A program made the translations under genes and the position numbers. Below, in pieces: positions 9,801 through 17,038 of a stretch of 64,000 bases of DNA. Every line of letters begins with the position of its first letter. Position 1 is the stretch's first letter. The notes under the pieces are model-generated. The model was not told where the DNA came from. It did not search any database and saw only the letters and a list, made by a program, of their open reading frames with translations. The DNA is from [Clostridium] aminophilum DSM 10710 (GTDB taxonomy: Bacteria > Bacillota > Clostridia > Lachnospirales > Lachnospiraceae): NCBI RefSeq assembly GCF_000711825.1, contig NZ_JONJ01000011.1:62001-126000 (forward strand). Reading direction: 5' to 3'.

Positions 9801-10504
9801 TGGAGATCCGCGGAGCGGGAAATGTCCTCGGCGCGAAGCAGTCCGGCCATATGCAGGAAGTTGGCTATGACCTGTACTGCAAGCTCCTGAATGAGGCGGT
9901 TCTTCTTCTGAAGGGAGAGAAGGTCGAAGACGATGAATTTATCACGGAGATCAAATGCGACATCAGCGCCTTCATTCCGCCGAAGTACATTCCGAATGAG
10001 TTCCAGAAACTGGATATCTACAAGCGGATCTCGGCATTTGCGGATGATGAGGACTGCTCAGATATGCAGGACGAGCTGATCGACCGGTACGGCGATATCC
10101 CGACGCCGGTGGATAACCTTCTGAAGGTTTCGCTTCTTCGCGCTCATGCGCACAGGGCGGGAATGTCCCTGATCGAAATCCGGAATCAGGAGATCGTCAT
10201 TACGATGTACCCGAAAGCGGACCTTGATCCGTCGGGAATCCCGGAATTTGTCGCAAAATATGCGAAGAAGCTTCACATGGTCGGCGCAGGCGTGCCGCAG
10301 TTTATCTATGAGGAAAAGGGAAAACGGTATCCGGACTGCACGGCGATGTTTGAGAAGACCAAAGAGCTCGTGGATGAGTTCTACCGTCTGACGGCGGTGA
10401 AAGATAAGGCAGAGGAAGACGCACAAGGCGAAGGAATGACACGGCATGAAATACAGGACACTGTCGGACGCCCTGAAGGAGCAGTTCGGCACAAAAGTTT
10501 ATAA
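6860..10504 (+). CDS. mfd: Transcription-repair coupling factor
   Basis: The SF2 translocase pushes stalled RNA polymerase off DNA and recruits UvrA for strand-specific repair. At 1214 residues it has the full layout: a UvrB-like N-terminal half, the RNA-polymerase interaction domain near residue 505 (SVGDYVVHETYGLGIYRG), Walker A GDVGFGKTE (about 658), the DEEQ box (about 760), SATPIPRTLHMSL, motif VI GRVGRTNR and a TRCF C-terminal domain. It begins one base after the pth stop with a GAAGGAG site. Its last 59 bases overlap the start of the radical SAM gene in another frame. Confidence 0.97.
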   Translation: MGAIFENPLHELAEYEALREALEKGKGPVMVSGTVESQKVHLAAELATERKDEGWTLIIAEDELKAKSIAEDFRCFRRDVMIYPARDLLFYNSDIHGNLLTRQRIRVLEALSSKKSGIVVTTVDALMEHLLPLEMLASRAITIRGAIQLDLADMAKKLSALGYERTAEVDGTGQFSVRGGILDVFPLTAEVPYRIELWGDEIDSIRTFDPETQRSVDTVSEAYIFPATEIVLGDEMIEKGLGKIEKERDKNVKAFRDQMKNEEAFRLTQSVGEVVESLREKMSVHGLASFIRYFTKDTVSFLDYFPENTDVFLDEPQHLKERAEVVEQEFADSMQQRILMGAILPGQADFLFSAKKTMAMMSGARTVMMMSIEQKVTGMAPKTKVSLTTRSVQSYQNNFPLLIEDLKKWQSRNYRMVLVAGSTARAQRLAADLRDYEFRAFSPESAEHRVNPGEIMVVAGNLHRGFEYPMIRFVVITENDIFGANRQKRKKPQKKYSGRSIQSFTELSVGDYVVHETYGLGIYRGIEKIRSNGTEKDYIKIDYRDTDVLYVPATMLDKIQKYAGGDAEKVPKLSKLGGTEWKKTKTKVKKEVEEVAKDLVALYAKRQNGAGYAFGPDTVWQHEFEDSFPFEETDDQLAAIEDTKRDMESTKIMDRLICGDVGFGKTEIAIRAAFKAVQEERQVAVLVPTTILAQQHYNTFIQRMKDFPVNIELMSRFRTPSEMKKTVEGLKKGTVDIVIGTHRILSKDVKFKNLGLLVVDEEQRFGVKHKESIKKLRENVDVLTLSATPIPRTLHMSLAGIRDMSVLEEAPVDRLPIQTYVMEYSDEIIREAIRREMARHGQVYYVHNRVGDIDEITTKIQALVPEARVVYAHGQMKEHELENIMMDFVNGEIDVLVCTTIIETGLDIPNANTIIIHDADKMGLSQLYQLRGRVGRTNRTSFAFLMYRRNMILKEVAEKRLAAIRDFTELGSGIRVAMRDLEIRGAGNVLGAKQSGHMQEVGYDLYCKLLNEAVLLLKGEKVEDDEFITEIKCDISAFIPPKYIPNEFQKLDIYKRISAFADDEDCSDMQDELIDRYGDIPTPVDNLLKVSLLRAHAHRAGMSLIEIRNQEIVITMYPKADLDPSGIPEFVAKYAKKLHMVGAGVPQFIYEEKGKRYPDCTAMFEKTKELVDEFYRLTAVKDKAEEDAQGEGMTRHEIQDTVGRPEGAVRHKSL

Positions 10505-11345
10505 GCTCTCCCTCTCGGCAGGGGTTACCTGTCCGAACCGGGACGGAACCCTCGGTTACGGCGGCTGTACCTTCTGCTCGGAAGGCGGCTCCGGAGACTT
10601 TGCCACGGCAGGCGGGTCGGTCACCGAACAGATCCGTCAGGCGAGAGCGCGGGTGGACGGCAAGATCTCCGCGAAGATTCCGCTGGAAGAGCGGAAGTAC
10701 ATTGCTTATTTTCAGTCCTTTACATCGACTTACGGCGATACGGATACGCTTCTCGGGAAATTTCGGGAGGCGATGGAGCAGCCGCAGGTCTGCGCCGTCT
10801 CGATCGGGACCAGACCGGACTGTCTCAGTAATGATATGGTGGAGGGACTGTCTCAATTAAACCGGAAAAAACCGGTGTGGGTGGAGCTGGGACTGCAGAC
10901 AATCCACGAAAAGACCGCAAAAAGGGTACACAGAGGATATTCTCTGAATGTGTTTGAAGACGCCTACCGCCGCCTGAAGGCGGCCGGTTTCACCGTGATC
11001 GTTCATGTGATTCTGGGACTTCCGGGCGAAACGGTGGATGATATGCTGGAGACGGTCCGGTATCTGGCTTCACTCTCTCCGGTGCTGGACGGGATTAAAC
11101 TTCAGCTTCTCCATGTTCTGGAGGGGACACAGCTCGCCGAAGAATACCGGAAGGATCCGTTTCCGGTTTTTTCACTGGAAGAATACTGTGATGTTGTGGT
11201 CCGGTGCCTGAAACTTCTTCCGGACGAGACCGTTGTCCACCGGATCACCGGGGACGGGCCGAAGAAGCTTCTGATTGCCCCGCTCTGGAGCGGTGATAAG
11301 AAGCGGGTCATGAATACACTGCGGAAAGCGATCGAGGAAGCCTGA
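10446..11345 (+). CDS. Radical SAM protein, TIGR01212/YhcC family
   Basis: The 299-residue protein carries the family's wide cysteine motif, CPNRDGTLGYGGCTFC (about 28-43), for the [4Fe-4S]-SAM cluster. Further motifs are FQSFTSTYGD, IGTRPDCL and VELGLQT, then VIVHVILGLPGET, typical of Elp3-like radical SAM enzymes. The reaction of this family is not firmly assigned to my knowledge. The start has GAAGGA upstream and lies inside the mfd 3' end, so translation is probably coupled. An approximately 200-bp stretch follows with no gene, only two short aactgcaggaag repeats. Confidence 0.88.
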   Translation: MKYRTLSDALKEQFGTKVYKLSLSAGVTCPNRDGTLGYGGCTFCSEGGSGDFATAGGSVTEQIRQARARVDGKISAKIPLEERKYIAYFQSFTSTYGDTDTLLGKFREAMEQPQVCAVSIGTRPDCLSNDMVEGLSQLNRKKPVWVELGLQTIHEKTAKRVHRGYSLNVFEDAYRRLKAAGFTVIVHVILGLPGETVDDMLETVRYLASLSPVLDGIKLQLLHVLEGTQLAEEYRKDPFPVFSLEEYCDVVVRCLKLLPDETVVHRITGDGPKKLLIAPLWSGDKKRVMNTLRKAIEEA

Positions 11346-11545
11346 GGATAGAAAGCAGCGGGAAGGACGCCCCGTAAAGTGCGGATGAATCGCAGATTGA
11401 GCGCACCGACGCGGCGGACACAGGAAGGATAAAACTGCAGGAAGGACAACGAAACTGCAGGAAGTCCCGCCCTGCGTAAAGAGCGGCGTCGCAGGCTGAC
11501 GGAAAGCCGCAAAAACGATCATCAGATAAAGAAAGGAATGCATAC

Positions 11546-12142
11546 ATGGGATTTCTCTATTTTACAAGACACGGGCAGACCATCTGGAACGCGGAAGATA
11601 AGATCTGCGGCGCAACGGACATCGCGCTGACGGAGCTCGGCAAAAAGCAGGCAGCGGAGCTGGGAAGGACGATTCGTGCCATGATGGAAACGGGCGAGAT
11701 TCATATCGACCGGATCCTCGCGTCCCCGCTCTCGAGGGCAAGCGATACCGCGGAGATCATCTCGAAGGAAACCGGCATTCCGTGGGCGAAAGAGGAGCGG
11801 CTGACAGAGCAGAATTTCGGCCGGTTTGAGTCCACATCGCCGAGAAACGGGGCCGAGTTCCGCGCGGCAAAGCAGAACTTCATCCATTCCTTTGACGGCG
11901 GCGAGACCATGCTGCATCTCTCTCACCGGATCTACAGCGTCATCGACGAGATCGAACAGGATACAAAAGAGACGGGACGGACGACGCTGATCGTCGCGCA
12001 TAACGGCATTTCGCGCGTCGTGCGGTCGTACTTTGAAGATATGACAAATGAAGAATTCAGCAGTTTCGGCATCCGAAACTGTCAGCTTGTCCGTTTTGAA
12101 TTCCCGGAAAAGCGGGATATCTACGGAAGACCGGAAAAATAA
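11546..12142 (+). CDS. Histidine phosphatase family protein (phosphoglycerate mutase-like)
   Basis: The 198-residue protein of the branch-1 histidine phosphatase superfamily has the catalytic TRHGQTIWN at residues 7-15 and the second histidine in VAHNGISR (about 150). This fold covers broad-specificity phosphatases and cofactor-dependent phosphoglycerate mutases; nothing here fixes the substrate. The site is AAAGGAATG before the ATG. It is followed directly by the tyrS promoter, so it probably ends its own transcript. Confidence 0.85.
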   Translation: MGFLYFTRHGQTIWNAEDKICGATDIALTELGKKQAAELGRTIRAMMETGEIHIDRILASPLSRASDTAEIISKETGIPWAKEERLTEQNFGRFESTSPRNGAEFRAAKQNFIHSFDGGETMLHLSHRIYSVIDEIEQDTKETGRTTLIVAHNGISRVVRSYFEDMTNEEFSSFGIRNCQLVRFEFPEKRDIYGRPEK

Positions 12143-12151
12143 TCCGTTTTC

Positions 12152-12180
12152 TTGACTTTGCTGTTTTCATCCCCTATAAT
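12152..12180 (+). promoter_or_regulatory. Promoter of the tyrS T-box transcript
   Basis: TTGACT (12152-12157), a 17-bp spacer and a perfect TATAAT (12175-12180). Transcription should begin near 12187. Confidence 0.88.
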
Positions 12181-12186
12181 CGCAGA

Positions 12187-12637
12187 GAAAAGGCTTTGAA
12201 GGAAACAAGTACTTTCTGAAAGACACAAAGAGAGCTGCCGGATGGTGAGAGGCGCGTGAAACTGCAGGAAGGAATACATTCCGGAGCTCTGCACCGAAGG
12301 GGATGCGGCAAGGACGGCGGAAGAACCGTGAAACGGGGATCGGATATTCGAGTGATCGAAGTAGATTCGGTTTCCAGACGGGACGACGACCGGGTCCGGT
12401 GAGCCCAGAACATAGGCTGCAGCGTGAGCGCGCGTTAGAGCGCAGAGGTTTGAGGCATTGCCGGCCGGATCCTCAGTCATGAATGATTAAGGATGAAACC
12501 ATATATGAACCGTGGATGGTCAGGAATGCAAAGAACCCGCTGAGGCGGTCCGTGTGAGCGGATCGTGAATAAAGGTGGTAACACGAAGTGATATGCTCCG
12601 TCCTTTATGCCGAACGGCATAGAGGACGGAGTTTTTT
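12187..12637 (+). promoter_or_regulatory. T-box leader, tyrosine specifier
   Basis: Uncharged tRNA-Tyr binding should switch this leader to antitermination and allow tyrS expression. The 3' part has the T-box sequence AAAGGTGGTAACACG (12571-12585). The 5' part has AGAGAG and GGTGAGAGG elements of stem I, and a TAC triplet at 12275-12277 just before CCGGAGCTCT sits where the specifier is expected, matching tyrosine. The leader ends in a strong terminator. The specifier call comes from position and flanking consensus, not from a folded model. Confidence 0.9.
12596..12637 (+). terminator. T-box attenuator terminator
   Basis: The arms ctccgtcctttatgcc and ggcatagaggacggag, with six T, form the terminator that competes with the antiterminator made with the T-box sequence. 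Confidence 0.93.
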
Positions 12638-12644
12638 GGTGGAG

Positions 12645-12722
12645 CACTTAGCGAGGTGTTTTCGAGCTTAGTGCGTACCATGGAAAACCACTTGGCGAGG
12701 TGTTTTCGAGCCTAGTGGTTTT
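12645..12722 (+). repeat. Two tandem hairpins with identical loop core before tyrS
   Basis: Two hairpin units (12645-12673 and 12684-12722) share the loop core gcgaggtgttttcgagc with one base changed. The outer stems differ in sequence but still pair (cact/agtg, and aaaccact/agtggttt). They lie after the T-box terminator and before the tyrS ribosome-binding site, so they are only in the read-through mRNA. Confidence 0.75.
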
Positions 12723-12766
12723 GCAATTATAATTATTAAAAAGATATCAATAAAAGGAGAATCAAC

Positions 12767-13987
12767 ATGCAGATCTACGAGGAACTTCAGGCAAGAGGAC
12801 TTCTGGCACAGGTAACCGACGAGGACAAGATCCGCGATCTCGTCAACAACGGAAAGGCAACATTCTACATCGGCTTCGACCCGACTGCAGACAGTCTTCA
12901 TGTCGGACACTTCATGGCACTGACCCTGATGAAGAGACTTCAGCTTGCCGGCAACAAGCCGATTGCGCTGGTGGGCGGCGGTACCGCAATGATCGGTGAT
13001 CCATCCGGAAGAACCGACATGCGTTCCATGATGACCATCGAGACCATTGACCATAACGTTGAGTGCTTCAAGAAGCAGATGAGCCGCTTCATCGAGTTCG
13101 GTGAGGGAAAGGCAAGAATCGTCAACAACGCGGACTGGCTGAGAAATCTGAATTTCCTCGATTTCATGAGAGAGATCGGACCGTGTTTCTCCGTCAACGA
13201 GATGCTCCGCGCAAGATGCTATGTAAACCGTCTGGAGAAGGGGCTTTCCTTCCTGGAGTTCAGCTACATGCTGATGCAGAGCTACGATTTCCTTCGTCTC
13301 TATGAGGATTACGGCTGCAACATGGAATTCGGCGGCGATGACCAGTGGTCCAATATGCTGGGCGGAACCGACCTGATCCGCAGAAAACTCGGAAAAGACG
13401 CATTTGCCATGACCATTGCGCTTCTTCTCAAGCATGACGGCACCAAGATGGGTAAGACGGCCGGCGGCGCGGTATGGCTGGATGCCAACAAGACCACACC
13501 GTATGAGTTCTATCAGTACTGGCGCAATGTCGACGATGCCGATGTTCTGAACTTCCTGCGCAAGATGACCTTCCTTCCGCTGGAGCAGATTGAAGAAATG
13601 GACAAGTGGGAGGGAAGCCAGCTGAATGAGGCAAAGAGAATCCTTGCCCATGAGCTGACCACCATGGTTCACGGCGAGGAAGAGACCGAAAAGGCAGAAG
13701 CAGCGGCAAAAGCCCTCTTTGGCGGCGGCGCCGATGCGGAGATCCCGACCACAGAGCTGACCGAGGCGGATTTTGAGGGAGACACCATCGATATCCTGGG
13801 CGTTCTCGTAAAGGCAGGTCTCTGCGCAACCCGTTCCGAGGCGAGAAGAAATGTAACCCAGGGCGGTGTATCGGTAGAAGGAACACAGGTAACCGACTTT
13901 AAGGCCACCTTCACCAAGGCAGATCTGGCAGAGGGCAAGGTATTCAAGAGAGGTAAGAAGAACTTCCGCAAAGTGATTCTGAAATAA
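12767..13987 (+). CDS. tyrS: Tyrosyl-tRNA synthetase
   Basis: Class I synthetase charging tRNA-Tyr. The 406-residue protein shows the HIGH-class motif as HVGHFMAL (about 44-51), the tyrosine-binding region YMLMQSYDFLRL and GGDDQWSNM, the KMSKS-class loop as GTKMGKT (about 225-231), and a C-terminal S4 RNA-binding domain (about 340-406, ending FKRGKKNFRKVILK). The AAGGAG site stands eight bases before the ATG. Expression is controlled by the T-box leader directly upstream. Confidence 0.97.
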   Translation: MQIYEELQARGLLAQVTDEDKIRDLVNNGKATFYIGFDPTADSLHVGHFMALTLMKRLQLAGNKPIALVGGGTAMIGDPSGRTDMRSMMTIETIDHNVECFKKQMSRFIEFGEGKARIVNNADWLRNLNFLDFMREIGPCFSVNEMLRARCYVNRLEKGLSFLEFSYMLMQSYDFLRLYEDYGCNMEFGGDDQWSNMLGGTDLIRRKLGKDAFAMTIALLLKHDGTKMGKTAGGAVWLDANKTTPYEFYQYWRNVDDADVLNFLRKMTFLPLEQIEEMDKWEGSQLNEAKRILAHELTTMVHGEEETEKAEAAAKALFGGGADAEIPTTELTEADFEGDTIDILGVLVKAGLCATRSEARRNVTQGGVSVEGTQVTDFKATFTKADLAEGKVFKRGKKNFRKVILK

Positions 13988-13997
13988 GTTCAGGACA

Positions 13998-14107
13998 ATT
14001 CCTTCTGCGATCCTGCAGTCCTGAAGTGAATTGGAAGGGATCGCGGAAGGAATCAGGATATTACTATCTGGACTGGGAGCAGAACGCGGATGCGGACTGC
14101 TCCCAGT
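13998..14107 (+). other. Two strong hairpins after tyrS
   Basis: The first pairs attccttctgcgatcc with ggatcgcggaaggaat (13998-14053, one G-T pair). The second pairs actgggagcag with ctgctcccagt (14072-14107). Neither is followed by a clear T-run, so they are weak as intrinsic terminators but could stabilise or end the tyrS mRNA. Confidence 0.6.
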
Positions 14108-14196
14108 TCTGAATCCGGATTCTGTCAATGTCAATGGAATTATTCCGCAATTATTCCTGCGGCATCTGCACGTTATTCTTACGAAAGAGGACAGAT

Positions 14197-15564
14197 ATGC
14201 AGCTTGATTTGACCAGTGGAAACATATTTCAAAAGATGTTCCGGTTTGCAGTTCCGTACCTGACCGCCTGTTTTCTGCAGTCATTTTACGGGATGGCGGA
14301 TCTTTTTATCGCCGGACGCTTTAACGGGGCGGCAGTGGTTTCCGCTGTCTCCATCGGCAGTCAGGTGATGCATTTTCTGACGGTGGTGATTGTGGGCGCT
14401 GCGATGGGAACCACGATTATGATGAGTCATGCGATCGGCGGTAAGGACAAAGAGGCGGCCGCGAAGGCGATCGGCGGGTCGGTGCTGGTCTTCTCGGTGA
14501 TTGCGGTGCTTCTCACCGCAGTGCTGATTCTGACGGCCGACGGTGCACTGGCGGTTCTAAAGACGCCTCCGGAGGCATTCCGGCCGGCCCGGGATTATCT
14601 TCGGATCTGCATTTTCGGCGTTCCGTTTATCACGGCCTATAATGTGATCAGCGGTATTTTCCGCGGCGTAGGCGACACAAAAAGTCCGATGTTTTTTGTC
14701 GCGCTGGCGGGAATCATCAATATCGGTGCGGATTACATTTTGATCGGGCTGTTTGGAATGGGGGCGGCCGGCGCGGCTGCGGCGACGGTGGGCGCGCAGG
14801 TCTTCTCCGTCCTGTTTGCACTGGCGGCAATGGCGCGGAGAGGAATCGGAATCCGGATGTCGGGGAAACATTTCCGGCCGGATCGCAGCGTGATCCGAAG
14901 AATTCTCGGAATCGGTCTTCCGATTTCCTGTCAGGAAGGTTTTATTCAGATATCGTTTCTCGTGATCACCGCCATCGCCAACAGCCGCGGCGTTCATGTG
15001 GCGGCCGCGGTGGGAATCGTCGAGAAGATTATCAGTTTTCTGTTTCTGGTTCCGGGAGCCATGCTCTCGACGGTATCGGCGATGGCGGCCCAGAACGCAG
15101 GTGCGGGATTCCACGACCGGGCAAACAGGACCCTTGCCGGCGGCATCCGTGTCTGCGTGATCTATGGCCTTGCAGTTTTTGTCATCGCACAGCTTGCCGC
15201 GGAACCGATTGTGGGGATGTTTGTATCCGGTGAGCCGGAGGTTGTTCTCCTTGGGGGACAGTATTTCCGGACGTATGCCATTGACTGTATGATCGCGGGA
15301 ATTCATTTCTGCTTCAGCGGGTATTTCAGCGCGTATGGGCGATCCGTCTATTCTTTTGTCCACAATGTGGTCTCCATTGTGACAATCCGCATTCCGGGAG
15401 CATGGCTGGCATCCGTCCTGTGGCCGGAGACGCTCTATGCCCTCGGTATCGCGGCGCCGCTGGGATCTGCGCTGTCGGTGGTTTTGTGTATTTATTTTTA
15501 TCAGAAAATCCGGAAAAACAAAACATCAGCCGCCGAAGAACAGGTGCTCCAGAAGAATCTTTAA
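14197..15564 (+). CDS. MATE family efflux transporter
   Basis: The 455-residue polytopic membrane protein has the NorM/DinF-like repeat: PYLTACFLQSFYGMADLF near the first helix, and GVGDTKSPMFFVALAGIIN in the sixth-helix region. Twelve helices are expected. Such proteins export cationic compounds using Na+ or H+ gradients; the substrate cannot be read from sequence. The start at 14197 is preferred over an upstream in-frame ATG (14128) because GAAAGAGGA precedes it and the protein then begins like its relatives (MQLDLTSGNIFQKMF). Its 3' end overlaps the convergent mntP gene by 39 bp. Confidence 0.9.
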   Translation: MQLDLTSGNIFQKMFRFAVPYLTACFLQSFYGMADLFIAGRFNGAAVVSAVSIGSQVMHFLTVVIVGAAMGTTIMMSHAIGGKDKEAAAKAIGGSVLVFSVIAVLLTAVLILTADGALAVLKTPPEAFRPARDYLRICIFGVPFITAYNVISGIFRGVGDTKSPMFFVALAGIINIGADYILIGLFGMGAAGAAAATVGAQVFSVLFALAAMARRGIGIRMSGKHFRPDRSVIRRILGIGLPISCQEGFIQISFLVITAIANSRGVHVAAAVGIVEKIISFLFLVPGAMLSTVSAMAAQNAGAGFHDRANRTLAGGIRVCVIYGLAVFVIAQLAAEPIVGMFVSGEPEVVLLGGQYFRTYAIDCMIAGIHFCFSGYFSAYGRSVYSFVHNVVSIVTIRIPGAWLASVLWPETLYALGIAAPLGSALSVVLCIYFYQKIRKNKTSAAEEQVLQKNL

Positions 15565-16089
15565 ACCGATGGCGACAAGGATCACGCCGCCGAAGATTTC
15601 GGCGCGCTGTTCATACTTCTTACCGAAGAGGTGGCCCACCGCAACGCCGCCGGTGGCGATGACAAAGGTCGTGACACCGATGAGACAGACTGCCGGAGCG
15701 ATCCGGACATTTAGAAACGCATAAGTGATGCCGACGGCCAGCGCATCGATGGAGGTGGCAACGGCAAGGATAAACATGGTCTTTACGTCCACCGCATCGC
15801 TGGCCTCCTCGTCTTCACCGGAAAGAGCCTCCCGGATCATGTTTCCGCCGATCAGGGCCAGAAGAACAAAGGCGATCCAGTGATCGATGCTCTGGATCAC
15901 ACCCTGAAAGCGAAAGCCGAGCATGAAACCGGCCAGCGGCATTAACGCCTGAAAGATGCCGAACCACAGTCCGCAGGTCAGCGCGGTTGCTTTGTTAAAT
16001 GTTTTCATTGACAGACCCTTGCCGATGGAGACGGCAAAGGCGTCCATGGACAGACCGACACCGGTCAGAAATATTTCAAACCATGACAT
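15526..16089 (-). CDS. mntP: Manganese efflux protein MntP
   Basis: The 187-residue inner-membrane protein has six predicted helices. Two related halves carry conserved acidic motifs: LSMDAFAVSIGKG near the N terminus and ATSIDALAVGITYAF in the second half, the diagnostic Asp residues of MntP. It exports Mn2+ and protects against manganese excess. The start at 16089 is chosen because the upstream in-frame stretch is intergenic in character and a ggaggt site sits just before. No manganese (yybP-ykoY) riboswitch is visible in the leader. The stop lies inside the end of the convergent MATE gene. Confidence 0.92.
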   Translation of the reverse strand: MSWFEIFLTGVGLSMDAFAVSIGKGLSMKTFNKATALTCGLWFGIFQALMPLAGFMLGFRFQGVIQSIDHWIAFVLLALIGGNMIREALSGEDEEASDAVDVKTMFILAVATSIDALAVGITYAFLNVRIAPAVCLIGVTTFVIATGGVAVGHLFGKKYEQRAEIFGGVILVAIGLKILLEHLFFGG

Positions 16090-16135
16090 AGTATAACCTC
16101 CGAAAGTGAAGAAGGATGATTGGAACAGCCCATAT

Positions 16136-16164
16136 AATTTATCGCCAAAGAGGCGGTTCGTCAA
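16136..16164 (-). promoter_or_regulatory. Promoter of mntP
   Basis: On the minus strand TTGACG (16159-16164), 17 bp, TAAATT (16136-16141), about 45 bp before the start codon. Confidence 0.7.
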
Positions 16165-16293
16165 GGAGGTTTGAGCGTTCTTCGCCAATCTGTCACCAGA
16201 GGTTTTGTCAGACAAAAAACAGTGGATAGAACCGGGGCAGAATGCTAAAATAGCGGAAAAGCACATGGAACAAACGACGATGAGGAAGAAAAT

Positions 16294-16929
16294 ATGGAAC
16301 AGAAGAGTCTGAAAGAGCAGGTATACAGCTCAATTCTTGAAGATATCATTTCCCTGGAGTATCGTCCGGGACAGATCCTGAATGAAAAACAGCTGATTGA
16401 AAAATATGACTGCAGTAAATCACCGGTCCGTGAGGCGCTGATGGCGCTCTGTGCCGAGGGTGTGCTCCGCAGCATACCGCGGTACGGATATGAGGTGATT
16501 CGTCTCACCAAAGATGATATTTACGAGATGATTCATTTCCGCTGTATTCTGGAAGGTGGCTTTCTCCATGAGATCTGCGGCCGGATCACCGAGCAGCAGA
16601 TCCAGCATCTGGAGAAACTGGATGAAAAATGCCGCGCGGCGAACCGCGATGTCTGGGAGCATTGGGAATACAACACGGAGTTCCATATGTCGCTTCTGGG
16701 ATATGCGGGAAATACGTATGCATCCGAAGAACTGGAGCGGTGCATGTCCCGGATGAAGCGTGCCTATGCGCAGGCATACTGGGATAAGACCGATCCGGAG
16801 CTGGCCTTTGATACAAGACATCATGCCCAGATCATCGCGGCAATCCGGAAAAAAGACGCGGAAGAGGCGAGAAAACTTCTGGTGGACGATCTCTATGATT
16901 TTGGAGGGGAGAATTTCCTGACGAGATAA
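16294..16929 (+). CDS. GntR family regulator with FCD-type effector domain
   Basis: The 211-residue protein has a winged helix-turn-helix at about residues 8-70 (LKEQVYSSILEDIISLEY, then SKSPVREALMAL) and a helical C-terminal FCD-like domain (about 80-205). The FCD domain carries the usual metal-binding positions: D and H residues around EFHMSLL and DTRHHAQIIAAI. FadR-subfamily members sense organic acids. It is divergent from mntP, but no operator could be identified. A terminator follows. Confidence 0.9.
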   Translation: MEQKSLKEQVYSSILEDIISLEYRPGQILNEKQLIEKYDCSKSPVREALMALCAEGVLRSIPRYGYEVIRLTKDDIYEMIHFRCILEGGFLHEICGRITEQQIQHLEKLDEKCRAANRDVWEHWEYNTEFHMSLLGYAGNTYASEELERCMSRMKRAYAQAYWDKTDPELAFDTRHHAQIIAAIRKKDAEEARKLLVDDLYDFGGENFLTR

Positions 16930-16968
16930 GAGTGATAACGGAATTGTACATAATAAAGACAAATGAAA

Positions 16969-17010
16969 GAAAACTCCCGACATCGGTAATATGATGTGGG
17001 GAGTTTTTTT
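16969..17010 (+). terminator. Terminator after the GntR gene
   Basis: The arms aaaactccc and ggggagttt, with an inner acatc/gatgt pairing, then a run of seven T. It could also act on the minus strand for the stt3 gene. Confidence 0.88.
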
Positions 17011-17038
17011 CTCCGCTGTATCAGCATGAAAAACCGCT

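Noticed and set aside
12668-14284. Minus-strand frame of 538 codons opposite tyrS
   Set aside because: A shadow of the highly conserved tyrS; no ribosome-binding site or recognisable domain.
16090-16250. Manganese (yybP-ykoY) riboswitch before mntP
   Set aside because: The leader is short and lacks the conserved loop sequences; only a promoter and ribosome-binding site are visible.
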